Part shown: in pieces, positions 1-8,976 of the stretch
Numbering within the stretch: position 1 is the first letter of the stretch
How the letters are laid out: the number at the start of each line of letters is the position of its first letter
DNA from: Flavobacteriaceae bacterium MAR_2010_188
GTDB taxonomy: Bacteria > Bacteroidota > Bacteroidia > Flavobacteriales > Flavobacteriaceae
Assembly: GCA_900104375.1 (NCBI GenBank)
Contig: LT629302.1
Span: 310,001-374,000 of the forward strand
Length of the DNA stretch: 64,000 nucleotides
Direction: 5' to 3'
Translations under genes and position numbers: made by a program
The notes under the pieces: model-generated
Seen by the model: the letters and a program-made list of their open reading frames with translations, nothing else
Told to the model about the DNA's origin: nothing
The model's database searches: none

Positions 1-1
1 A

Positions 2-61
2 CAAGAAGCGAGCATTCTTCAAAGTGTTTTTGATGAAACCAAAAAATTCAGAAGGGATTAG
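2..61 (+). CDS. C-terminal end of an unidentified protein (cut by window edge)
   Basis: One reading frame is open from the window edge to a TAG at 59-61. It encodes about 19 residues (QEASILQSVF then DETKKFRRD) of helical, charged character typical of a protein C-terminus. It ends 5 bp before the stop of the convergent gene at 67-1710, the tight convergent spacing seen elsewhere in this window. Too little is visible to name it, and it could be chance. Confidence 0.45.
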   Translation, partial: QEASILQSVFDETKKFRRD

Positions 62-66
62 ACTAA

Positions 67-1710
67 TCAGTCAAGTTGAATCTTTTTCACTCGTTTTAGC
101 TCAAGTAAATTAATAGGATTAATTCCTAATCCTTGAACATTCTTTCTGGTAAATCTTATTACTTCATCATAAAATAATGGGACAATTGGCGCTTGGCTCA
201 TCACTAGTGAATCCATCTTTGTATACAGAAGTTCTCTTTTAGCAATATCATTTTCTGAAAAGGCTTCTTGATACCAAGTATCGAACTGTTCACTTTTAAA
301 ATGGGAATAGTTTGGTCCATTAGGAGCAAAATTCTCACTATAATACAGCGAAAGATAATTTTCGGCGTCAGGATAATCTGCTACCCAACTGGCCCTGAAC
401 ATATCTAGTTTTCCATTTGCCTTTGCATCTTTCAAGGTGGCCGCAGGAATGACATCGACTTTAATTTCAATCCCGATTTTTTGTAGCTCTCGCTGGATGA
501 ATTCGCAAAAGCTGAGGTAATTGCTGGTTGTAGTTAAAGTAATGGTAGGTTTTTCGATTCCGGTTTCTTGCTTGAACTGATTCAATAGCAATTTTGCTTT
601 TTCAGGGTCGTAGTTAAAACCGATGGTTTCAGAATAGCCAGGAAGTCCTTTGGGAATAAATCCACCATTAGCGGGTATTCCAACTCCGTTTCTTAGATAT
701 ACCATCATCTTTTTTCGGTCGAAGCCATAGTTAATCGCCTTTCGAAGATTTTCTTGCGGGATTAGCGGTAAATCAGAATCCATGTAGAACGCGAGATATT
801 CTGTATTTAGGTAAGGGCCTCTAATTATATCGACCTCATTTTTATAAATATCCCTAAGTTTTCCATCTGCCGTAAGGATTTCATCTTTATAGGAGGCATC
901 TAGACCCGAAACGTAATCGAGATTACCTTGAGCAAACTGAAGGAATTCGCTTTGTTTATCTGGTAAAAAGGTAATGGCGACCGCTTCTAGATAAGGGAGT
1001 TGCTCTCCGTTGTTGTCTTTTTCAAAATAAGCATCATTTTTTCTAAGAACCAATTTTACGTTTTCTTCCCAACGTTTAAATTCGAAGGGACCAGTGCCAA
1101 TAGGATGGGAGCGGAAGTTATTGCCGTATTCTTCGATGACTTCTTTTGGTACCACCGAACAATATTTCATTGTGAGTAAACCTAGAAAAGCAGGAAAGGG
1201 CTGATTCAGTTTAATTTGAAAGGTGTGATCATCTAAAGCGGTGTAGGACTCTACTTTTGCCATAACCCAACTGCCAGGAGAAGCGATTTTTGGGTCATTT
1301 AAACGGTTGAAACTAAACTCAAAATCGGAAGCATTGACAGTTCTGATGGAATCTTTTCCAAAAAGAATATCTTTATGAAAAAGAACATCCTCCCTAAGAT
1401 TGAAGGTATAGGTTAAGGCATCTTTAGAAATCTCCCAATCTCTTGCAATGCAAGGTTTAACCTGTAAGCTATCGTTCATCTCTACCAAGCCATTAAATAG
1501 TTGGTTGGTGGCCCAGATATCGGAGATGTCCTTAGAAAATGCAGGATCAAGAGAACCTATGTTCTTATGCTCATTATAACGAAAAACTAGATTTTCATCG
1601 TAATCAGATTTTTTTTCTGAGCAAGAACTAATCGTCAAAAAAGCTATCAGGACAAGAAAAGTTTTTGATAGATTATTGATAAATGGTTTCAATGTAAAAG
1701 TTGAATTCAA
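67..1710 (-). CDS. ABC transporter substrate-binding lipoprotein, family 5 (peptide type)
   Basis: A 547-residue extracytoplasmic solute-binding protein of the DppA/OppA type (SBP family 5), which captures oligopeptides or similar solutes for an ABC importer. Residues 14-29 are hydrophobic and end in the lipobox ISSC with Cys30, so the mature protein should be a lipoprotein. Family features visible are the region around residues 85-130 describing the working protein (DWEISKDALTYTFNLREDV), a GTGPFEF motif near 205, and a C-terminal AP(I/L)VPLFY-like stretch near residue 515. The start is TTG at 1710: an in-frame stop lies five codons upstream and no ATG occurs before the signal peptide. Length is typical. 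No permease or ATPase genes lie beside it, so the partner transporter must be elsewhere. The substrate is not readable from sequence. Confidence 0.88.
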   Translation of the reverse strand: MNSTFTLKPFINNLSKTFLVLIAFLTISSCSEKKSDYDENLVFRYNEHKNIGSLDPAFSKDISDIWATNQLFNGLVEMNDSLQVKPCIARDWEISKDALTYTFNLREDVLFHKDILFGKDSIRTVNASDFEFSFNRLNDPKIASPGSWVMAKVESYTALDDHTFQIKLNQPFPAFLGLLTMKYCSVVPKEVIEEYGNNFRSHPIGTGPFEFKRWEENVKLVLRKNDAYFEKDNNGEQLPYLEAVAITFLPDKQSEFLQFAQGNLDYVSGLDASYKDEILTADGKLRDIYKNEVDIIRGPYLNTEYLAFYMDSDLPLIPQENLRKAINYGFDRKKMMVYLRNGVGIPANGGFIPKGLPGYSETIGFNYDPEKAKLLLNQFKQETGIEKPTITLTTTSNYLSFCEFIQRELQKIGIEIKVDVIPAATLKDAKANGKLDMFRASWVADYPDAENYLSLYYSENFAPNGPNYSHFKSEQFDTWYQEAFSENDIAKRELLYTKMDSLVMSQAPIVPLFYDEVIRFTRKNVQGLGINPINLLELKRVKKIQLD

Positions 1711-1747
1711 TAGATATAAGTGCTAATCTGGCTATTTGCAGAATGCT

Positions 1748-1755
1748 CAAAGATA
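1748..1755 (-). promoter_or_regulatory. Candidate -7 element for the gene at 67-1710
   Basis: The minus strand reads TATCTTTG, an exact match to the Bacteroidota TAnnTTTG -7 consensus, 38 bp before the TTG start. No clear -33 TTG was seen at the usual distance. The same octamer precedes the genes starting at 5456, 12160 and 22897. Confidence 0.4.
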
Positions 1756-1906
1756 GAGATTCCGATGAATATTAACAGGGTATATCATAACGTATACAGA
1801 GGCAGAAAGCACAAGGTATGTGATTAAGCTTACAGTGTCAAAATTCTAAAAAAGCATAATATTCCCAGAGGCTTCTGGCAATAAGATTAAATTATGTAAA
1901 GGGAAG

Positions 1907-2203
1907 TTAGATACGGATACCGACTGGGAGTAATTTCTTGTAACGACGGTTTCTTCTTATAAATTTAGCGATTTCTGGACTTGTTGGGACCACGCTAATG
2001 TTTCTTTCTTTAATGTTTGCAAATACCAATTTTAAGAAATCTTCTTCAAAATCCTCTGATTGTATTGCGTCTGGAATAATCATTTTGGTTAGAAATATTT
2101 TCCTGTCTTGAAGAGAGTATTCAATCTTCGCTAATTCATCATCAACCTTTAATTCAAATTGACGTAAAAAATCATTATCTACTAATTCTGCGGTAGCAAT
2201 CAT
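1907..2203 (-). CDS. Small GNAT-like protein (YjdJ/COG2388 type) with degenerate acetyl-CoA loop
   Basis: A 98-residue protein resembling the short N-acetyltransferase-like family COG2388. It matches that family in the N-terminal sheet (ELAKIEYSLQDRKIFLTKM), in the ISVVPTSP segment and in the IRRNRRYKKLL end, which corresponds to the usual YIxRHPEYxxL. The loop that normally reads RGKGIGS and binds the acetyl-CoA pyrophosphate is replaced by acidic residues (QSEDFEED, about residues 48-55). Acetyltransferase activity is therefore doubtful. ATG start. The gene stands alone, with a TAnnTTTG match upstream. Family assignment is by recognised pattern only. Confidence 0.65.
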   Translation of the reverse strand: MIATAELVDNDFLRQFELKVDDELAKIEYSLQDRKIFLTKMIIPDAIQSEDFEEDFLKLVFANIKERNISVVPTSPEIAKFIRRNRRYKKLLPVGIRI

Positions 2204-2264
2204 AATATTTCGTTTTATTTAAGGAAAGAAGTTAGAAACTACAAATTTGTATAGCTTTGCGTTG

Positions 2265-2272
2265 CAAAAATA
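2265..2272 (-). promoter_or_regulatory. Candidate -7 element for the gene at 1907-2203
   Basis: The minus strand reads TATTTTTG (TAnnTTTG consensus) about 62 bp upstream of the ATG. No clear -33 element was identified. Confidence 0.3.
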
Positions 2273-2403
2273 CGCAAAAAATAGCACATACGTAAGGCTC
2301 CTAAATGTTAAATCGTTAAAAAATAATCATTTAGAGCACCTTAAATTATAATATTTTTAGAGTTTTTGGCTGAATTTTGTGTAGTTATCAATGCTGAAGG
2401 TTA

Positions 2404-3078
2404 ATGGGAGATTCGATTATTCATATATATCTAATGCCGGGGATGGCTGCTAGTCCTCAGATATTCGAGAATTTTTCTTTTCCAGAAAATAAATATCAAC
2501 TTCATTATCTAGAATGGGAAATCCCAACTCTGGATGAAACACTTCAAGAATACGCCAAAAGAATCATCAAAAAAATCAGCCATGAAAAACCAGTTCTTTT
2601 AGGAGTATCATTTGGCGGAATCCTAGTACAGGAAATCAGTAAACTCATAGAATTAAGAAAGCTTTTCGTGGTGTCTAGTGTAAAATCCCAAGACGAACTT
2701 CCTAACCGTCTCAAATACCTAAAATTCGGGAATATTTATAAGCATCTGCCAACCGGGTTGGTAAAAAATGTCGATTGGTTATCGAGTCTTTCCTTAGGCG
2801 ACGCACTTAGCACTCGGGTTAAGCTTTATAATAAATACCTTTCTGTAGATGACCCAATATATCTAGATTGGGCAATCAGAGAAATGATTTTCTGGGAACA
2901 AAAGAAACCCTTGCCAAATGCTATCTATATCCATGGAGATAAAGACCTTATTTTTCCTCATTCTTGTGAAGGAAATTGCATTGTAGTAGAAGGAGGAACG
3001 CATATTATGGTGGTAAACCGTTTTAGGTGGTTTAATGAAAATCTGCCAAAATTGATTGAAGGTCCTTTAACATTGTGA
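2404..3078 (+). CDS. Alpha/beta hydrolase
   Basis: A 224-residue cytoplasmic alpha/beta-hydrolase fold protein. The nucleophile elbow GVSFGG places the catalytic serine at Ser69. HGDKD (Asp181) and GGTH (His200) complete a credible triad. An MPGMAAS segment near residue 11 could form the oxyanion-hole loop. There is no signal peptide. It is compact, with a short cap region (about residues 100-165). The substrate cannot be deduced. It lies 35 bp upstream of the lytic transglycosylase gene in the same direction and may be co-transcribed with it. Confidence 0.85.
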   Translation: MGDSIIHIYLMPGMAASPQIFENFSFPENKYQLHYLEWEIPTLDETLQEYAKRIIKKISHEKPVLLGVSFGGILVQEISKLIELRKLFVVSSVKSQDELPNRLKYLKFGNIYKHLPTGLVKNVDWLSSLSLGDALSTRVKLYNKYLSVDDPIYLDWAIREMIFWEQKKPLPNAIYIHGDKDLIFPHSCEGNCIVVEGGTHIMVVNRFRWFNENLPKLIEGPLTL

Positions 3079-3113
3079 TTCAGTAATTTTCTATACATTT
3101 ATAAAAAAAAATT

Positions 3114-4055
3114 ATGAACGCCCTAATTAAATTGTTGGCTGCTGTTGGACTTGTTTCAATTGGTGGCTTCTTCATCTTCGCTACACAATCTACAACAGAA
3201 ACTATTGAAAGTCCCGTTGTCAGGAATGAAGTTCCAAGTAATGACTATAATGTTTACGCTCTAAGTATCCCTGAAAAAATGGATTTTGCAGGTGAAAATG
3301 TTCCACTTCAAGACCCTGATATTTACGAAAGAATGGATAGGGAACTACTGGTAAACACCTATTGGCAATCTAATGGGCTTTTGATTTTTAAGAGATCCAA
3401 AAAATATTTCCCGGTTATTGAACCAATTTTGAAGAAACACGGTATACCGGAAGACTTTAAATATTTAGCAGTAATTGAAAGTGGATTAACCAATGCTGTT
3501 TCTCCTGCCGGGGCACGTGGTGTCTGGCAGATTATGAAAGAAACCGGAAAGGAAAATGGTCTAGAGGTCAATGATAATGTTGATGAGCGTTACCATCTAG
3601 AAAAATCTACAGAGGTTGCTTGTAAATATTTAAAACAGGCAAAAGAAAAATTGGGAAGTTGGACTCTTGCAGCTGCGGCCTATAACGCAGGGAATGCTGG
3701 TGTTTCAAATAGATTGAAAGAACAGAAGGTTGGTAGCTATTATGATCTTTTGCTTGGAGAAGAAACTGGAAGATATCTCTTCAGGATACTTGCGCTAAAA
3801 GAAATCATTAACAATCCTAAAAAGTACGGCTTCAATTTTACCGATAAAGACCTTTATTCGGATATACCAACCCAAAAATTAATGGTTGATAAGCCTGTGT
3901 CTGATTTTGCAAGTTTCGCTAAAGAACACGGCATTAACTATAAAATATTAAAGCTTCACAACCCTTGGTTGAGAGAAGACCACTTGGTAAATAATTCTGG
4001 AAAGGTTTATTATATTGAAATTCCTGAACCAGGAATTTATTCGGTTAACCCTTAA
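3114..4055 (+). CDS. Membrane-anchored lytic transglycosylase (SLT domain, MltD-like)
   Basis: A 313-residue cell-wall enzyme that would cleave the MurNAc-GlcNAc bond of peptidoglycan to form 1,6-anhydro ends. It has an N-terminal hydrophobic segment (about residues 5-23) without a lipobox, then an SLT family 1 domain (about residues 95-230). The signature runs AVIESGL with catalytic Glu122, then SPAGARGVWQIM, then AAAAYNAG. The C-terminal portion (VSDFASFAKEHGINY onward) resembles a single LysM-like peptidoglycan-binding repeat. ATG start. It converges on the next gene with a 1-bp gap between stops. Confidence 0.88.
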   Translation: MNALIKLLAAVGLVSIGGFFIFATQSTTETIESPVVRNEVPSNDYNVYALSIPEKMDFAGENVPLQDPDIYERMDRELLVNTYWQSNGLLIFKRSKKYFPVIEPILKKHGIPEDFKYLAVIESGLTNAVSPAGARGVWQIMKETGKENGLEVNDNVDERYHLEKSTEVACKYLKQAKEKLGSWTLAAAAYNAGNAGVSNRLKEQKVGSYYDLLLGEETGRYLFRILALKEIINNPKKYGFNFTDKDLYSDIPTQKLMVDKPVSDFASFAKEHGINYKILKLHNPWLREDHLVNNSGKVYYIEIPEPGIYSVNP

Positions 4056-4056
4056 T

Positions 4057-4761
4057 TTAAAAGTCGGTCTTATCGAGATTGGGACTGTCGGTTATAATGC
4101 CGTCATGAAGATTATCTTCCTTAAATAGAAGTAATGCCAATTGCTTATTAGTAGTCTCCAAGGAATTGATATCTAGATTTTTTGAAACCATCGTAAACGC
4201 TCGGTCAATATAAGTAATCTGTTTTGTTGCGGAAACGAAGAAGCAAGCTGGCACACCAAACGAATGCTTATAAGTCGCGATTAAGTAGTCATCGTTATTC
4301 TCCCGCTCATCTGAATATGCTATAATAACTTGACTATTGAAGGGTCTCGAGATTTTTGCACTAGATTTTTTGTCGCCATAATAGAGGATTATAAACTTAA
4401 TCTGATTTCGATATCTGTTGGCGATATCGTTGATCAATTCAATCTCTTCATGATTCTGGTTGAATGAGGTTGACTTCGTTATCAAGATAAATGGAACTTT
4501 AAGTTTGTCTGTTTCAAGGGAGCCTCCATTTACTTTATTCAGCTTAAGGTTTTTCACATACGTATCCTTAATATAATTAGTGAATAAAGAATCGAATAAG
4601 AAATCAGCCCTTACATCATCGTGGCGGGATATAGCAGAATCTACTTTATCATTGTATTTGAATATTCGTGTGCTTATAGCCTCGTGGAAGAAGATTTTCT
4701 GATCTTGGGGGAAGACGTAGAGCGCAAGAAAAAACGCTAATATGGTGCCCAGTGTCTTCAA
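4057..4761 (-). CDS. Secreted thioredoxin-fold-like protein lacking the CXXC motif
   Basis: A 234-residue protein with an N-terminal signal peptide (about residues 1-18, ending near VFPQ). The central part looks like a TlpA/thioredoxin fold: a strand (KVPFILITKST), a helix, a second strand (IKFIILYYGD), then GVPACFFV at the cis-proline position and KQITYIDRAF. Where the redox CXXC should follow the first strand the sequence reads STSFNQN, so no dithiol is present. Disulfide exchange is unlikely; a structural or binding role is possible. The start is TTG, the only initiation codon before the signal peptide. No close named family is recognised. Confidence 0.55.
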   Translation of the reverse strand: MKTLGTILAFFLALYVFPQDQKIFFHEAISTRIFKYNDKVDSAISRHDDVRADFLFDSLFTNYIKDTYVKNLKLNKVNGGSLETDKLKVPFILITKSTSFNQNHEEIELINDIANRYRNQIKFIILYYGDKKSSAKISRPFNSQVIIAYSDERENNDDYLIATYKHSFGVPACFFVSATKQITYIDRAFTMVSKNLDINSLETTNKQLALLLFKEDNLHDGIITDSPNLDKTDF

Positions 4762-4895
4762 TGTGTAAGTTACATTCTAATATGTTAAACTAAATCTAAC
4801 CTAATTTTCAGTAAGATGCAACATAAATCGTTGAGATGATAGATTGACGGTTATATAGTTGAAATTGGAAAAAAAAGTGGGTTTGTAGCTGTCAA

Positions 4896-5456
4896 TTAGC
4901 GTCTTCGCATATTTCTATTTCCGTAATGCTGATTTGGGATGCTGGCTTTTTTCATATTATCCTTCATCATTTTAATCTGGTCCTTCAGCATGTTACGTTT
5001 GTCTAGCTTCTCTGCTTCTTTTAGAAGTCGTTTTGCCTCTTGTGGACGGCGCTTACTGAAAGCAATTCCAGCAAGATTCAACTTTAACATGGACATATCG
5101 TGATCCATCGAAAGTCCATATTGTTGGGCTTTCTTGAAATACTTTTCGGCTTCGTTCATATTGGTTTGAGAGACCATAATACCGTTTAAATAATTATAAT
5201 ATCCTTGTTGCTTTTTGACTAGTGCGGTTGAAGGATTTTTTATTTTATCGAGCCATCTTTTGGCGCCTTCAAAATCTTGCTTTCTAAGTCTTAAAAAGGC
5301 AATAAGGATAAGTTCGTTCTTAAAGTAAAGAAAGATGAATATTAAGGAAAGTAATATGAGCATGATGCCATTACCGATAAATCCTTCTATAAATTGATAT
5401 ACTGCAAATGCAATGATAAGTCCTCCTATGACCAATTTAATATTCTTGTTGAACAT
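4896..5456 (-). CDS. Inner-membrane protein with TPR-like helical repeats
   Basis: A 186-residue protein. Residues 8-46 hold two adjacent membrane helices (LVIGGLIIAFAVYQFIEGF and NGIMLILLSLIFIFLYF). A soluble helical part follows with tetratricopeptide-like periodicity (GYYNYLNG, AEKYFKKAQQYG, LKLNLAGIAFSKRRPQEAKRLLKEAEKLD). The C-terminus is basic (NRNMRRR). The N-terminal pair resembles small DUF2892-type segments, but I would not assign a function. Such proteins usually act as scaffolds. TATCTTTG lies upstream. Confidence 0.6.
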   Translation of the reverse strand: MFNKNIKLVIGGLIIAFAVYQFIEGFIGNGIMLILLSLIFIFLYFKNELILIAFLRLRKQDFEGAKRWLDKIKNPSTALVKKQQGYYNYLNGIMVSQTNMNEAEKYFKKAQQYGLSMDHDMSMLKLNLAGIAFSKRRPQEAKRLLKEAEKLDKRNMLKDQIKMMKDNMKKASIPNQHYGNRNMRRR

Positions 5457-5479
5457 GTTTTTTCTTCTTTTTGAGAGCG

Positions 5480-5487
5480 CAAAGATA
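5480..5487 (-). promoter_or_regulatory. Candidate -7 element for the gene at 4896-5456
   Basis: The minus strand reads TATCTTTG, matching TAnnTTTG, 24 bp upstream of the ATG. A -33 element was not clear. Confidence 0.4.
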
Positions 5488-5610
5488 AGAAAATCTTGGT
5501 TAAGCTTAAAGATTATCTACGCTCGAAATAGTAATCTTATGTTGTAAAACACTAGAAAATCGTAGGTTTGCAACGCCCAAAAAAAAGATTGATTTTATTT
5601 TTATTTAGTT

Positions 5611-5641
5611 TTTGATAAAGTAAAAAGTCTTTGTATATTTG
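5611..5641 (+). promoter_or_regulatory. rpmH promoter (Bacteroidota -33/-7 type)
   Basis: TTTG at 5611-5614, a 19-bp spacer, then TATATTTG at 5634-5641. This is an exact match to the two-part Bacteroidota housekeeping promoter. The leader to the rpmH start is about 60 bp. Confidence 0.65.
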
Positions 5642-5710
5642 CCCGCAGTTTTAGAGAGCCTCTGAAGCTATATAAATTGAACAATCGAGCATTTTTAAAG
5701 ATATAAGACA

Positions 5711-5872
5711 ATGAGCAAAAGAACGTATCAACCGTCCAAAAGAAAACGTAGAAACAAACACGGTTTTAGAGAAAGAATGGCTTCTGTAAATGGAAGAAAG
5801 GTTCTTGCAAGAAGAAGAGCTAAAGGAAGAAAGAGATTGTCTGTGTCTTCAGAAATCAGACATAAAAGATAA
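5711..5872 (+). CDS. rpmH: 50S ribosomal protein L34
   Basis: A 53-residue, very basic protein of the large ribosomal subunit. It begins [19 protein letters not shown] and continues [24 protein letters not shown], the family signature almost without change. Length is slightly above the usual 44-46 because of a short C-terminal tail (SEIRHKR). ATG start behind an A-rich leader. It is followed by a strong terminator, so it is probably a single-gene unit. It is not beside dnaA or rnpA in this window. Confidence 0.97.
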   Translation: MSKRTYQPSKRKRRNKHGFRERMASVNGRKVLARRRAKGRKRLSVSSEIRHKR

Positions 5873-5894
5873 TGATTAACAATTGTTGATATCT

Positions 5895-5926
5895 AAAGGT
5901 GTTACTTAGCGGTAACGCCTTTTTTT
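5895..5926 (+). terminator. Rho-independent terminator of rpmH
   Basis: The stem GGTGTTAC/GTAACGCC (5898-5905 with 5912-5919, one G-U pair) has a 6-nt loop. AAA/TTT pairing extends it, and a run of T residues follows to 5926. Confidence 0.85.
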
Positions 5927-5942
5927 GTACCCATTCGATAAC

Positions 5943-5950
5943 TAATTTTG
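5943..5950 (+). promoter_or_regulatory. Candidate -7 element of carB
   Basis: TAATTTTG matches TAnnTTTG and ends 19 bp before the carB ATG, implying a very short leader. A TTTG lies 15 bp upstream inside the terminator T-run, shorter than the usual spacing. Confidence 0.35.
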
Positions 5951-5969
5951 CCACATATAATATTGCACA

Positions 5970-8822
5970 ATGCCAAAGAATAAAAATATAAAATCTGTAT
6001 TGATCATAGGTTCCGGACCAATCGTTATTGGCCAGGCATGCGAATTCGATTACTCTGGTACGCAGGCCTTGCGTTCTCTGCGTGAAGATGGAATAGAAAC
6101 AATCTTGATAAATTCTAATCCAGCAACGATCATGACCGACCCAACCATGGCGGATCATGTTTATCTACTACCGTTAAACACGAAGTCGATAATAAAAGTC
6201 TTGAAAGAGCATCCACAGATTGATGCGGTACTGCCGACAATGGGTGGTCAGACGGCTTTAAACCTCTGTATCGAAGCCGATGAAAAAGGAATTTGGAAGG
6301 ATTTTAATGTTTCTTTGATTGGAGTTGACATCGATGCAATAAATATAACAGAGGATAGGGAAAAGTTCAGGGAACTTATGTTGAAGATAGGTATCCCGAT
6401 GGCACCACAGGCAACGGCAAACAGTTATTTGAAGGGGAAAGAAATCGCCCAAGAGTTTGGTTTTCCTTTAGTGATTAGAGCATCCTATACACTGGGTGGC
6501 GACGGTGCGTCAATTGTATATAAGGAAGAAGATTTTGATGAACTTTTAACACGTGGTCTGGAAGTATCACCCATCCATGAAGTCATGATAGATAAGGCTT
6601 TGATAGGATGGAAAGAATTCGAGCTAGAGCTTCTACGTGACAAAAATGATAATGTCGTTATTATCTGTACCATTGAGAACATGGATCCGATGGGTATCCA
6701 TACGGGGGATTCGATTACCGTTGCTCCCGCCATGACCTTATCAGATAGGACATATCAACGTATGAGGGACATGGCAATACACATGATGCGGAGTATTGGT
6801 GATTTTGCCGGTGGTTGTAACGTGCAATTTGCGGTTAGCCCAGATGAAAAGGAAGACATAATCGCTATCGAAATAAACCCCAGGGTTTCAAGGTCATCTG
6901 CTCTTGCAAGTAAAGCTACAGGGTATCCAATTGCGAAGATTGCTGCTAAACTAGCAATCGGGTATCACTTAGACGAATTACAAAATCAAATTACCAAATC
7001 TACTTCTGCACTTTTTGAACCAACCTTAGATTATGTGGTAGTAAAGATTCCACGGTGGAATTTCGATAAGTTTGAAGGTGCCGACCGTACCTTGGGACTT
7101 CAAATGAAGTCGGTTGGGGAGGTTATGGCTATTGGAAGGTCATTTCAAGAGGCATTGCACAAAGCCACTCAATCTTTGGAAATAAAACGCAATGGTTTAG
7201 GTGCAGACGGAAAAGGATATAAAGATTACGACCAAATAATTGACAAACTTACCCACGCAAGTTGGGACAGGGTTTTTGTGATCTATGATGCGATTCAGAT
7301 GGGTATTCCTCTTAGTCGTATTCACGAAATCACTAAAATCGATATGTGGTTTTTGGAACAGTATGAAGAACTTCATCAACTTCAAAAAGAAATTTCTAAA
7401 TATAATATCAATAACATCGAAAGGGATTTGTTGCTAGAGGCAAAGCAAAAAGGTTATGGCGATAGACAGATTGCCCATATGTTAGGATGTTTAGAAAGCG
7501 AAGTTTACAAGAAACGGGATGAATTAAATATTCACCGCGTTTATAAATTAGTAGATACCTGTGCGGCTGAATTTAAGGCGCAGACTCCATATTATTATTC
7601 GACTTTCGAAAATGAAATGGTTCTAAAAGATGGGACCGTATTATCTGCCAATGAAAGTGTGGTTAGTGATAAAAAGAAAATTGTTGTTTTAGGTTCTGGT
7701 CCAAATAGAATCGGGCAGGGAATAGAGTTCGATTATTGTTGTGTGCATGGTGTTCTAGCAGCATCTGAGTGCGGTTATGAAACTATAATGATAAACTGTA
7801 ATCCAGAAACAGTTTCTACGGATTTTGATATTGCCGATAAACTTTATTTTGAACCAGTTTTTTGGGAGCATATCTACGACATCATTCGTCATGAAAAGCC
7901 AGTTGGTGTCATCGTTCAACTTGGTGGACAAACGGCTTTGAAACTAGCAGAAAAGCTATCTCGTTATGGAGTGAGAATTATGGGAACAAGCTACGAATCA
8001 CTAGATTTAGCTGAAGATAGAGGGAGTTTCTCTAGACTATTGCAAGAGAACAACATTCCTTACCCAGAATTCGATACTGCCGAAACAGCCGAAGAAGCCT
8101 TGGCAGTAGCAGATAAACTTGACTTTCCACTTTTGATTAGACCTTCCTACGTTCTTGGTGGACAAGGGATGAAAATCGTAATCAATAAGAAGGAATTAGA
8201 GGAACACGTCGTTGATCTTCTTAGGAAAATTCCAAATAACAAATTGTTGTTAGATCACTACCTAGATGGTGCGATAGAAGCAGAGGCAGATGCCATCTGT
8301 GACGGCGAAGATGTTTATATTATCGGAATCATGGAGCATATTGAACCATGCGGGATTCATTCTGGAGACAGTAACGCCACTTTACCACCATTTAACTTAG
8401 GCGAATTTGTTTTACAACAGATTAAAGACCACACTGTAAAAATAGCTAAAGCGCTTAATACGGTTGGATTGATAAACATTCAGTTTGCGATAAAGGATGA
8501 TATGGTTTATATCATCGAGGCAAATCCAAGGGCTTCGAGAACCGTTCCGTTTATTGCGAAAGCTTATGGTGAACCTTACGTTAATTATGCCACCAAAGTT
8601 ATGTTGGGTGAGAAGAAGGTAAAAGATTTTACCTTTAATCCTAAACTTGAAGGTTTTGCGATTAAGCAGCCTGTATTTTCTTTTAATAAGTTTCCGAATG
8701 TTAACAAAAAGTTAGGACCAGAGATGAAGAGTACGGGTGAAAGTATTCTATTTATAGAAAATCTTAAGGATGATGAGTTTTATAATCTTTACTCGAGAAG
8801 AAAGATGTATTTAAGTAAATAA
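5970..8822 (+). CDS. carB: Carbamoyl-phosphate synthase large subunit (short form without regulatory domain)
   Basis: A 950-residue cytoplasmic enzyme making carbamoyl phosphate from bicarbonate, ammonia delivered by CarA, and two ATP, for pyrimidine and arginine synthesis. Two homologous ATP-grasp halves are visible. The first begins GSGPIVIGQACEFDYSG, with EINPRVSRSSALASKATGYP near residue 300. The second begins GSGPNRIGQGIEFDYC near residue 577 and has EANPRASRTVPFIAKAYG near residue 850. The protein stops soon after LGPEMKSTGE, where the E. coli protein continues with about 135 residues of allosteric MGS-like domain. That domain (site of UMP and ornithine control) is absent, as I recall is usual for Flavobacteriia. 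carA is not adjacent. Confidence 0.96.
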   Translation: MPKNKNIKSVLIIGSGPIVIGQACEFDYSGTQALRSLREDGIETILINSNPATIMTDPTMADHVYLLPLNTKSIIKVLKEHPQIDAVLPTMGGQTALNLCIEADEKGIWKDFNVSLIGVDIDAINITEDREKFRELMLKIGIPMAPQATANSYLKGKEIAQEFGFPLVIRASYTLGGDGASIVYKEEDFDELLTRGLEVSPIHEVMIDKALIGWKEFELELLRDKNDNVVIICTIENMDPMGIHTGDSITVAPAMTLSDRTYQRMRDMAIHMMRSIGDFAGGCNVQFAVSPDEKEDIIAIEINPRVSRSSALASKATGYPIAKIAAKLAIGYHLDELQNQITKSTSALFEPTLDYVVVKIPRWNFDKFEGADRTLGLQMKSVGEVMAIGRSFQEALHKATQSLEIKRNGLGADGKGYKDYDQIIDKLTHASWDRVFVIYDAIQMGIPLSRIHEITKIDMWFLEQYEELHQLQKEISKYNINNIERDLLLEAKQKGYGDRQIAHMLGCLESEVYKKRDELNIHRVYKLVDTCAAEFKAQTPYYYSTFENEMVLKDGTVLSANESVVSDKKKIVVLGSGPNRIGQGIEFDYCCVHGVLAASECGYETIMINCNPETVSTDFDIADKLYFEPVFWEHIYDIIRHEKPVGVIVQLGGQTALKLAEKLSRYGVRIMGTSYESLDLAEDRGSFSRLLQENNIPYPEFDTAETAEEALAVADKLDFPLLIRPSYVLGGQGMKIVINKKELEEHVVDLLRKIPNNKLLLDHYLDGAIEAEADAICDGEDVYIIGIMEHIEPCGIHSGDSNATLPPFNLGEFVLQQIKDHTVKIAKALNTVGLINIQFAIKDDMVYIIEANPRASRTVPFIAKAYGEPYVNYATKVMLGEKKVKDFTFNPKLEGFAIKQPVFSFNKFPNVNKKLGPEMKSTGESILFIENLKDDEFYNLYSRRKMYLSK

Positions 8823-8976
8823 TTTATGCATTTCGACGAATGGTTATTTTTAATCAACTTAAAATTATTACTTTAGCTACGAATTTAACTTAACGTGTGA
8901 AGCGCCAAATTTATCTTTTCCCCTGACGAAGGTATTTAAGGCATATTCCATCTGACGTTCAAACAAATATTATCAG

